From: Bacteroides thetaiotaomicron VPI-5482
GTDB taxonomy: Bacteria; Bacteroidota; Bacteroidia; Bacteroidales; Bacteroidaceae
DNA: 64,000 nucleotides
Direction of reading: 5' to 3'
Assembly: GCF_000011065.1 (NCBI RefSeq)
Contig: NC_004663.1
Coordinates: forward strand, 5,022,001-5,086,000
Under the pieces are notes generated by a model. That model saw nothing but the letters and a program-made list of their open reading frames with translations, was not told where the DNA came from and ran no database searches. The translations under genes and the position numbers were made by a program. Shown in pieces: positions 52,269-60,125 of the stretch. Each line of letters starts with the position of its first letter. The first letter of the stretch is position 1.

Positions 52269-53449
52269 CAGGGTATGTATTTATAGTAAACCAATGCTTC
52301 TTTCAAGCGGTGAACCACAAAGAAGGGAAGCATCATGAATATTAATAATGCCATATAGTTGGACCATGAGTAAGCCATGCTGTATCCGTTGAGCGCCTGA
52401 TCTACATAAATCAGGAAATAATGACGTAACGGAAACAGGTTGCTCAAGGCCTGCAAAACAGGATTCATTGCCATCACCGGAAAAGAAAAACCGGAGATGG
52501 AGAATGAAATCACTCCCCACAAGGAGGCAAAACTTAATCCGAGGCGGAGTGTAGGCAGTGTACCTATCATGACGATGCCGCAACACTGGGATGCCAATAC
52601 AAGGCAGAGCGTGGCGAATATCATCGGGAAGATGCCACTGTTGCAGGGGAAATGCAGAAAACCGTACAGGTATACATTATAGAATATCCCCATTATGAAA
52701 AAGACCACCGTATGCGGAAGCAGTTTGCCTGCCAAAGCAATGTAAATGGAATTGTTACTCATTCGCAACCATTCACGGGCAGTGCGGTCTTTGATTTCTA
52801 CACCGATAGAATAAACGGTAACCATGAAGATGAGCAACATGAGTACTCCCGGTATCAGTGTATTGCACAGGTATACCGAATAGTTCAGCCACGGATTGTT
52901 CAGTGGATGTGTGTCAATCACGATCGGTTGCAGGAAGCCCATTGCCTGATCTTCCGTAGCCCCTTTGGCGTACAGTACGCTCCTTGCCGCAGAGCCGGCA
53001 GTGAGTTCTCCCATCATTTTCATGTCTCTGAATAGTAAAGAACCTGCAATCAGATAGGAGTAATTGGTGTAGAAAGAGATTTTGGGCTGCCGTTGGCTTT
53101 GTGCCTCTGCCGACAAGCCTTTCGGGATATAGAAGAAACCGTAGATCTTGCCTTCCTGCACAGCGATACGCGCGTCCGTCACATTGCTGTAATGAGCTAC
53201 GACACCTGTTTGCGAGAAAGCATCCAGATTGCGGACAATGTTGCGTGAAGTAGACGAGTCATCCATGTCTACCACGCCGGCCGGAAGATTCTGCGGAAGG
53301 CCCGAATCCATCAGGGTTGTGAAAAATAGGTAGCAGAATAATGGAGCGATGACCATGCAAAAGAGATAGAGCGGGCGTGATACTAACCGCCTGCACTCCC
53401 TCTGCATGACCTGCCATAAGGCTACATATTTCTTCTTTCTCTCTTTCAT
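52268..53449 (-). CDS. ABC-2 type transporter permease
   Basis: 393 residues with the same layout as its neighbour: a first membrane segment (about 25-48, LYLFCMVIAPLFCYLFFTTL), an external domain (AGVVDMDDSSTSRNIVRNLD ... YGFFYIPKGLSAEAQSQ), then five membrane segments ending VHRLKEALVYYKYIP. It starts two bases after the HlyD-type gene. The substrates of such exporters include drugs and bile salts; nothing in the sequence shows which applies here. Confidence 0.92.
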   Translation of the reverse strand: MKERKKKYVALWQVMQRECRRLVSRPLYLFCMVIAPLFCYLFFTTLMDSGLPQNLPAGVVDMDDSSTSRNIVRNLDAFSQTGVVAHYSNVTDARIAVQEGKIYGFFYIPKGLSAEAQSQRQPKISFYTNYSYLIAGSLLFRDMKMMGELTAGSAARSVLYAKGATEDQAMGFLQPIVIDTHPLNNPWLNYSVYLCNTLIPGVLMLLIFMVTVYSIGVEIKDRTAREWLRMSNNSIYIALAGKLLPHTVVFFIMGIFYNVYLYGFLHFPCNSGIFPMIFATLCLVLASQCCGIVMIGTLPTLRLGLSFASLWGVISFSISGFSFPVMAMNPVLQALSNLFPLRHYFLIYVDQALNGYSMAYSWSNYMALLIFMMLPFFVVHRLKEALVYYKYIP

Positions 53450-53451
53450 GA

Positions 53452-54444
53452 TTATTTGTTAATGATGACGGACATACCCGGACGGAGGTTCTCCACTTTT
53501 TCCATCGGAGAAGCTTTGACTTCAAATGTCTTCAGGTCGAACTGACCGGTAGTCTTGGTTGCCTTCCAGGCAGCGTAAGTACCTAAGTCTTTCAGATAGT
53601 ATACTTTGAGTTTGACTGTTTTATTATCCAGTGCGGGAACAACGGCTTCAAATTCTGCTCCCATAGTCAGGTTTTTGAGCAAGTCTTCGCGTACGTTGAA
53701 AGTCACCCACATATCATTGAGTTCGGCTATGTTCATGATAGGGGCACCTGTACCTACCAATTCGCCTACTTTCGGGAAAATCTCGGAAACTTCTCCGGCA
53801 GCCGGAGCAATCAGATAGGTTTCCTTAATGTAAGATTCTACTTCGGCAACAGCTCCTTTTGCACGGTTCACCAACGCTTCGGCAGCCATCTTGTCTTCAC
53901 GTTCCGCACCGTTCTTTGCCATTGTATATTGTGCTTTGGCAGCTTTCTCGGTAGCGATGGCAGCGTCGCGTTGTGCGGTAACCTCGTCCAGCTTTTGTGC
54001 GGGCATCACTCCTTGTTCATACAGGTTCTTGACTCTCTTGTATGATTTCTCGGCAATTGTAACACCTGCCTGAGCTTTCTGCCACATTTCATAGGCTGCC
54101 TGAATCTGTTCTTCGCGTGCACCTTTGATTGCTTTTTCGTTTTGTGCCTGAGCGGCAGCTTCGGCGGCACGTGCCTGCTCCATTTTAGCCACTACATCGG
54201 GGGCTTCCAGAATAGCCAGTGTATCTCCGGCATTTACGCTTTGTCCTTCTTTCACGCGAAATTCCAGTATACGTCCCGGAACTTTGCTTGAAACGCGGTA
54301 TTCGGTAACTTCAGCCTGCCCCTGAATAATCTCAGGACCTTTGCGGAGCATGAAAAAGCCAACGACTGCAACGATTGCAATAACTCCCAGTAAAGTAAGA
54401 AATGCAAGCAGCATATTGCTGTTTTGTGATTTTATAGGTGCCAT
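53452..54444 (-). CDS. HlyD/YbhG-type membrane fusion protein
   Basis: 330 residues. One membrane segment (about 12-31, LLAFLTLLGVIAIVAVVGFF), then a biotinyl-lipoyl-like half (VSSKVPGRILEFRVKEGQSV NAGDTLAILEAPD), a long Ala-rich coiled-coil hairpin (about 75-195), the second lipoyl half (LIAPAAGEVSEIFPKVGELV) and a beta-barrel ending. It should bridge the inner-membrane permeases to the TolC-type protein encoded 78 bp upstream. Confidence 0.94.
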   Translation of the reverse strand: MAPIKSQNSNMLLAFLTLLGVIAIVAVVGFFMLRKGPEIIQGQAEVTEYRVSSKVPGRILEFRVKEGQSVNAGDTLAILEAPDVVAKMEQARAAEAAAQAQNEKAIKGAREEQIQAAYEMWQKAQAGVTIAEKSYKRVKNLYEQGVMPAQKLDEVTAQRDAAIATEKAAKAQYTMAKNGAEREDKMAAEALVNRAKGAVAEVESYIKETYLIAPAAGEVSEIFPKVGELVGTGAPIMNIAELNDMWVTFNVREDLLKNLTMGAEFEAVVPALDNKTVKLKVYYLKDLGTYAAWKATKTTGQFDLKTFEVKASPMEKVENLRPGMSVIINK

Positions 54445-54522
54445 ATTATTGATGAATTTTAAATTACGAATAATAAATTGATTGAATACCTCAGTCTTTA
54501 ATTGTCAATTGTCCATTGTCCA

Positions 54523-55986
54523 TTATTTCAGCGTTCCCAAAGACTTCTTCAGATAAATCTCCGTCAGCTTCACGTCGATTTGTGCGTCAATCTTTTCCGA
54601 TTGGGCGGACAGCCATGCCGTTTGTGCTTCCAGGACATTGCTGGTGGCAATGACCCCTTCTTTGAAGCCTAAGGTGGCATAACGGAGATTTTCGTCAGCC
54701 TTTTCCATATTCTTGGTTGCCATTACCAGTTTTTTGCTGGCTTCCTTTACTTTAAAAGCGGATTGGTTAACTTGCAATTCGATCTTTTCTCTCGCATCCT
54801 GAAGCTGATATTGTGCGATTCGTGCTTCTGCCTTGGCGGCTTTGGTCTTGTAAATGCCTTCCCCCCAATGCCAGATAGGTATCTGTACCATAACGCCCAC
54901 ATTCCACATTCCTTTGAATTTATTCTCAAAGCTGTTGAATACGGAAGGATTGGTCACCATATAATTTCCCATCAACGCAATGGACGGAAGATGTTCGGCG
55001 CGGGTAACATTTATTTTCTGTTTATAAATCTGAGTAGCCAGTTCAAGGCTGCGTATCTCCGGACGGTTGGCGTAAGCGGTGGACATGTCGAAGTGGGTCT
55101 CCGGTGTGAGCAGTGGAATGTCCTCCATATTTTCGTCTGCCAACGTGATAGGAGAGCTGAGATCAATGCCACATAGTTGACACAACAACATTCGGGCCAG
55201 GCTTAATCCGTCTTCCACTTTAGTCAGTGTCATTTCCGCTTCGTTGACTTTCACACGCACGGACAAACCGTCGGCTTTTGTGGCAACTCCTTCGGCAATC
55301 ATCTTTTCCACATCGCTGTCCAGCTGCTGCAAAAGTTTGAGATAGCCTTCGGCCAGTTTCTTCTTGTTCACTAAGGATATGACTTGCCAGTAAGCCTGGT
55401 CAGTGCTCATGATAACCTCCTGCATGCCTCCTTGATGTTGCTGTTGCGCTAATTCTTCGGCATACTTTGTGATTTTATTATATGCACGGATTTTGCCGCC
55501 CATGTATAATGGCTGTGTCAGCGTGATGGCACCTGCATATACATTTCTTGTATCTGTGCGGAGCGCATCCACCAGTGAGTTTCCTGCCTGGTCGAGGGCG
55601 GGTAAGGCAGCTCCTAACTTTTCACTTAAAGAAGCGATAAGCGGTCTCAACTCCGGGTGTGCGGTAGCAATCTCTGTAGCCGTCTGTTGTATCGGACCGG
55701 CCAAATTGGTCCCCAATCCCGAAAGCGCCGCTTTCTGGTCATTGTTCAATAATGAAAATTCTTTTTGATTTCTCATGTAAGTTCCCGTAGCCGAGAAACT
55801 GGGCAGGTAGTTGGTAAATGCAGCTTTGTGCTGATAATGAGCGGCATTTATTTTTTCATTGCTTATCAACAGATCTTTGTTGTTGGCAAGAGCTAATGCG
55901 CGGCAACTATCTAGGCTTAGGAAGCTTTGCGCTTTTACTATAAAAGTCAGGCTCAACAGAATTGTCAGAAGAAATAGTTTTTTCAT
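54523..55986 (-). CDS. TolC-family outer-membrane efflux protein
   Basis: 487 residues with a signal peptide (MKKLFLLTILLSLTFIVKAQ). Two OEP repeats are seen, starting SLDSCRALALANNKDLLISN (about residue 23) and STAYANRPEIRSLELATQIY (about 300), with long helices between. The C terminus has GFKEGVIATSNVLEAQTAWL, typical of TolC proteins. It is the first gene of the minus-strand export operon and would form the trimeric outer-membrane channel. Confidence 0.95.
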   Translation of the reverse strand: MKKLFLLTILLSLTFIVKAQSFLSLDSCRALALANNKDLLISNEKINAAHYQHKAAFTNYLPSFSATGTYMRNQKEFSLLNNDQKAALSGLGTNLAGPIQQTATEIATAHPELRPLIASLSEKLGAALPALDQAGNSLVDALRTDTRNVYAGAITLTQPLYMGGKIRAYNKITKYAEELAQQQHQGGMQEVIMSTDQAYWQVISLVNKKKLAEGYLKLLQQLDSDVEKMIAEGVATKADGLSVRVKVNEAEMTLTKVEDGLSLARMLLCQLCGIDLSSPITLADENMEDIPLLTPETHFDMSTAYANRPEIRSLELATQIYKQKINVTRAEHLPSIALMGNYMVTNPSVFNSFENKFKGMWNVGVMVQIPIWHWGEGIYKTKAAKAEARIAQYQLQDAREKIELQVNQSAFKVKEASKKLVMATKNMEKADENLRYATLGFKEGVIATSNVLEAQTAWLSAQSEKIDAQIDVKLTEIYLKKSLGTLK

Positions 55987-56113
55987 CGCATCTTACATAT
56001 TAATAAGGTGATACTTCTTTTTTAAATAACCCCGTTATCATATAAATTGTTTATTGAGATAGTTCATTTTTTTATACTTGTTGACTTAAACAATAATTGC
56101 ATAAACAACGATG

Positions 56114-56144
56114 CAAATGTATGTGCTTTCTGTGAAAACGCAAA
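56114..56144 (-). promoter_or_regulatory. Promoter of the tolC-hlyD-permease operon
   Basis: On the minus strand TTTG (56141-56144), 19-bp spacer and TACATTTG (56114-56121) match the consensus exactly. The leader is about 120 nt. Confidence 0.8.
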
Positions 56145-56222
56145 ATGAATTAGCTTTTTTTAAATGCTTCTCTTTGGAAAATATGCTATACTTGCATTTT
56201 GAAACATGATAAACATACTATA

Positions 56223-57551
56223 ATGTTATTAAATCTGACAGAAGAACAAATCGCTCAACTCGCTCCGGACGCTGCGTCTGTCAAAGCAGGAAAAGGGCTG
56301 GCGAACCGGACTAAGTGGGTACTTCTGGAGCATAGTGACCGCGCCATCTGGGGACACTGCCAAGGAAGTGGAAAAACGCCTTATCAAACAGTAGTTGATA
56401 CAAAGAATATTGCATTCAAATGTTCTTGTCCCAGCCGTAAGTTTCCGTGTAAACATGGGTTGGGGCTTTTATTTATGTATGCTTCCCATGCTGATCTTTT
56501 CAAGGAAGCGGAGGAACCGGACTGGGTAACGGCATGGCTCTCCAAACGTGAAGAGAAGGCGGAGAAGAAAGAGCAGAAAGAGAAATCGGAAACTCCGGTG
56601 GATGAAGCGGCACAGGCCAAGAGGCAGGCCGTGCGTCATCAGAAGGTATTGGCCGGAATTGATGATCTTCAGATCTGGATGAAAGACTTGCTCCGCAACG
56701 GGCTGCTGAATATCCCGGAAAGAGCACATACACTATTTGAACCCATATCCCGCAGGATGATTGATGCACAGGCCGGCGGATTGGCGGGCAGGTTACGATC
56801 GCTACAGGAAATCAATTACTATACAGACAGTTGGAAATATGAGCTTACCGACAAATTGAGTAAACTGTATCTTCTGACAGAAAGTTATAAGAATCTGGAT
56901 TCTCTTTCTGCTGAGTGGCAAACGGAAATCCGTATTCAGGTTGGATATCCGCAGGCGAAGGAAGAAGTGATGTCCGGCGTACCGGTGACAGACCAATGGA
57001 TCGTTTTGCATACCAGAAGCCGAAAAATAAATGAGCTGCGGACAGAAACTTTCTGGTTGTACGGGAAGTCCAGTCACCGTATGGCCCTCTATTTAAACTT
57101 TCTGGCTCCCGGAGCGTTGCCGGAATTTAATCTGGTTCCCGGCGGTGTCTATGAAGGAGAGTTGTATTTTTATCAGGGTGTTGGTGCCTTGCGTGCCTTG
57201 CCCAAAAACATGAAATGGCTGGATAATACCTTCCTGCCTTCATTGTGTGCCGATATACCGGTTGCCATGCAATCTTACAGAGCAGTTATACAGACTCATC
57301 CGTTTGCGGAGGAAGTTCCTCTCTTGGTGGACAATGTCAGACTGGTAACAAGCGGAAATACGCACTATCTACAGGATGCCGGAGGCGTGGCTGTTCCGGT
57401 GCATATTGAAGAGACTGCACGTGTTGATATACTGGCTATAACAGGCGGAAAACCCTTCTCGGCTTTTTTGCTGGCAGACGCCGTTTCCTGTGAATTGAAA
57501 ACAATCTGGTATCAATCTGAATTTTATTTTTGGAAAGATGAACTTAACTGA
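56223..57551 (+). CDS. SWIM zinc-finger family protein
   Basis: 442 residues from ATG 56223; an in-frame TTG at 56199 is unlikely. The SWIM motif is FKCSCPSRKFPCKHGLGL (about residue 62-79), with the CxCx6CxH zinc ligands. A charged linker (about 100-130, KREEKAEKKEQKEKSETPVD) separates it from an uncharacterised C-terminal part. SWIM domains bind nucleic acid or protein. It begins a five-gene operon and overlaps the next gene by 14 bp. A TATACTTG at 56187-56194 is a near-consensus -7 box. Confidence 0.9.
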   Translation: MLLNLTEEQIAQLAPDAASVKAGKGLANRTKWVLLEHSDRAIWGHCQGSGKTPYQTVVDTKNIAFKCSCPSRKFPCKHGLGLLFMYASHADLFKEAEEPDWVTAWLSKREEKAEKKEQKEKSETPVDEAAQAKRQAVRHQKVLAGIDDLQIWMKDLLRNGLLNIPERAHTLFEPISRRMIDAQAGGLAGRLRSLQEINYYTDSWKYELTDKLSKLYLLTESYKNLDSLSAEWQTEIRIQVGYPQAKEEVMSGVPVTDQWIVLHTRSRKINELRTETFWLYGKSSHRMALYLNFLAPGALPEFNLVPGGVYEGELYFYQGVGALRALPKNMKWLDNTFLPSLCADIPVAMQSYRAVIQTHPFAEEVPLLVDNVRLVTSGNTHYLQDAGGVAVPVHIEETARVDILAITGGKPFSAFLLADAVSCELKTIWYQSEFYFWKDELN

Positions 57552-59013
57552 TCATATCATCAATGTGGCATTGCTTGGCACTGCCACCCGTGAACTGATA
57601 ACGACTGATTTTCCGGAAGAGTTGCAAGAAACTCTCCGCGACATTCAGGCGAAAGCAGAGGATGCGGAAGCTCTCTTCTATCAGCAGTCCGCTTTGGGCT
57701 TTGCCTTTGCACGTGCCGGAGTGGAAGCGCAATCCATTGCAGGAGTTGTCAATGTGACAGAAGCTCCGGAAGAAGACAAATCTTACTTCCTCCGTGAAGT
57801 GGGAGAGTTGCTTACTTCCCTGTATCTCAATAAAAATCAGTATCTTTTGCTGTATGCTTACCGGAAAGCTGCCGATAAAGGAAAATTGATCCCTCCTGCC
57901 TATCTGCAAACTTTATTGCGAAGAGCTTTTGACCGGAATAATCCCTACAGGTATGAGGAACAGCACTGGCTGTCTCTGCTGACAGGGCAAAGAGGACGTT
58001 GGCTTCTTCCGCAAATGGGATTTCCTGTATGGGGAGAATCCGGCAACGAAACTTGGGAAACCGCCTCTCACGAAGAACGGAAACGAATGTTGTCCAATCT
58101 GCGGAAAAATAGTCCGAAGCAGGGGCTTGCCTTATTGCAGACCGAACTGAAGAATGAGTCGGCTGCCCATCGGGATGAACTGATTCAGTGTTTGCGGTGG
58201 GGGTTGAGTAAATCAGACGAAGCATTCCTGCAAGAGATCGTGGCGACCGACCGGAGCAGTAATGTCAAAGAAACGGCCCGGCGATTATTGTGTAGCCTGC
58301 CGGACTCCGAACTGGTGAAAATATACGAAGAATTATTGCGGGGGAAATTACATTTCAATTTCCTTTTGGGATGGTCGTATGATAAGATTGAATTTACCCC
58401 TGAAATGAAGAAACTGGGACTTGAAGAGGTGAGTTCCAATAAAAACGAGAAGGATGATCGTTTCTTGTTACGCCAGTTGGCGGAACGTGTTCCATTAAGT
58501 TTCTGGAGTGAGTTTTATGACTGTCCGCCGGAGAAGGCTGCCGGCAAACTGGCGAAGAACCCTCCTTTTCAGAAACTGTTCGACCTGTCAAAACCGATCC
58601 TGAATTTCAGCGACTCCGGTTGGGCATATCATACCTTGAAGGAGAATGCGGATGAAAAAATGGCGGACGCGTTGATGGGGTTATTGCCTTCCTCCCAACG
58701 GGAGGAAATAGCTTTTCAGTCGGAGAGAGGCGGCTATATTCCGGATAGCTGGTTCAACGAAGACGGCATCGGATGGGGAATGAAATTCTCCACTCGTGTA
58801 TTCCAGCGGATGCTTCGGAATAATTACTATCTTCCTAAGGAGACAGCCGAACAACTGGCATTATACTTCCCGTCCGAGATGAGAAAACCCATCGAACAGA
58901 CAGCGCTTGCAATGGCCGCACAGGATAATAATACCTCCACTCGTTTTTGCCGGTTGATGATGGAATACATGGATTTGAAGCAGAGAATAGATACCTTATT
59001 AAATAATGATTAA
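57538..59013 (+). CDS. DUF5691 family protein
   Basis: 491 residues, no signal peptide. It opens LTDHIINVALLGTATRELIT, the usual start for this family, and is largely helical with a HEAT-like look (ALLQTELKNESAAHRDELIQ CLRWGLSKSDEAFLQEIVA). Families with this domain occur next to SWIM, MoxR and VWA genes. A scaffold role is likely from its helical repeats, but nothing is established. It overlaps the SWIM gene and lies 18 bp before the MoxR gene. Confidence 0.85.
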   Translation: MNLTDHIINVALLGTATRELITTDFPEELQETLRDIQAKAEDAEALFYQQSALGFAFARAGVEAQSIAGVVNVTEAPEEDKSYFLREVGELLTSLYLNKNQYLLLYAYRKAADKGKLIPPAYLQTLLRRAFDRNNPYRYEEQHWLSLLTGQRGRWLLPQMGFPVWGESGNETWETASHEERKRMLSNLRKNSPKQGLALLQTELKNESAAHRDELIQCLRWGLSKSDEAFLQEIVATDRSSNVKETARRLLCSLPDSELVKIYEELLRGKLHFNFLLGWSYDKIEFTPEMKKLGLEEVSSNKNEKDDRFLLRQLAERVPLSFWSEFYDCPPEKAAGKLAKNPPFQKLFDLSKPILNFSDSGWAYHTLKENADEKMADALMGLLPSSQREEIAFQSERGGYIPDSWFNEDGIGWGMKFSTRVFQRMLRNNYYLPKETAEQLALYFPSEMRKPIEQTALAMAAQDNNTSTRFCRLMMEYMDLKQRIDTLLNND

Positions 59014-59031
59014 TAAAAACAGAAAAAAGAT

Positions 59032-60111
59032 ATGAGCACTTTATTAAGACAACATGCTGAACAGCAATTTGCAGAAGAACTTCACGAGTTGAAACAGAAT
59101 GAAACAAATCCCGTTCCGGAGAATTGGGAGATGTCTCCGCAGTCAGTGGTTACCTACCTGATGGGCGGTAAATTGAAAAACGGATTTGAAGTTTCTCCTA
59201 AATATATAGGTAACCGTCGTCTGATGGAAATAGCTGTGGCAACCCTTGTCACCGACCGTGCGCTACTACTTTACGGACTGCCCGGAACTGCAAAAAGCTG
59301 GGTGAGCGAGCATATTGCCGCTGCTATTTCCGGTGATTCCACTTTGATAGTGCAGGGGACGGCCGGCACCGGTGAAGAAGCGATCCGTTATGGGTGGAAC
59401 TATGCCCGTTTGCTGGCGGAAGGTCCGAGTGTGGGGGCATTGGTGCAAACTCCGGTAATGAAAGCTATGCAGGAAGGTAAGATAGGCCGTATTGAGGAGC
59501 TGACACGCATCGGTTCCGATGTGCAGGATACACTGATCACCATTCTTTCTGAAAAGACATTGCCCATCCCGGAGCTGAATACAGAAGTACAGGCAATCCG
59601 CGGTTTCAATATCATCGCTACTGCTAATAATCGGGATAAGGGAGTCAATGATCTGTCAAGCGCCTTGAAGCGCCGTTTCAATACGGTCATTCTTCCCTTG
59701 CCGGATTCTATTGATGAAGAAATAGATATTGTGCGCCGACGGGTAGAGAGCTTTGAGAAAGTAATGCAGCTCCCGGCTGAGAAGCCTGCTCTGGAGGAGA
59801 TTCGCCGTGTCGTTACTATCTTCCGTGAACTTCGTCAGGGTGCTACTGCTGACGGTAAGACGAAACTGAAGACTCCGAGCGGAACGCTTAGCACGGCAGA
59901 GGCTATTTCGGTGGTAAACAATGGACTGGCGATGGCAGGTTATTTCGGTGACGGAGAAATTCATGCCGAAGATCTCGTATCCGGTATTTTGGGGGCAGTG
60001 GTCAAAGACCCCGTACAGGATAAAGTCGTTTGGCAGGAATATATGGAAACGGTCGTGAAGAATCGGGATGGCTGGAAAGATATTTACCGTGCTTCAAGGG
60101 ATATGATTTAA
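59032..60111 (+). CDS. MoxR-type AAA+ ATPase
   Basis: 359 residues. Walker A is YGLPGTAKSWVSEH (about residue 82), with the MoxR-type PGxAKS. The Walker B position reads GRIEELTRIG (about 155), so the usual DE is EE. Sensor 1 is seen in NIIATANNRD and the arginine-finger region in LSSALKRRFNTVILPLP. An AAA lid domain follows. MoxR ATPases act as chaperone-like remodelers with a VWA partner, as RavA does with ViaA; the VWA protein is two genes downstream. It is the only evident energy source in this operon. Confidence 0.93.
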   Translation: MSTLLRQHAEQQFAEELHELKQNETNPVPENWEMSPQSVVTYLMGGKLKNGFEVSPKYIGNRRLMEIAVATLVTDRALLLYGLPGTAKSWVSEHIAAAISGDSTLIVQGTAGTGEEAIRYGWNYARLLAEGPSVGALVQTPVMKAMQEGKIGRIEELTRIGSDVQDTLITILSEKTLPIPELNTEVQAIRGFNIIATANNRDKGVNDLSSALKRRFNTVILPLPDSIDEEIDIVRRRVESFEKVMQLPAEKPALEEIRRVVTIFRELRQGATADGKTKLKTPSGTLSTAEAISVVNNGLAMAGYFGDGEIHAEDLVSGILGAVVKDPVQDKVVWQEYMETVVKNRDGWKDIYRASRDMI

Positions 60112-60125
60112 AAAGAAAGGAAGAA

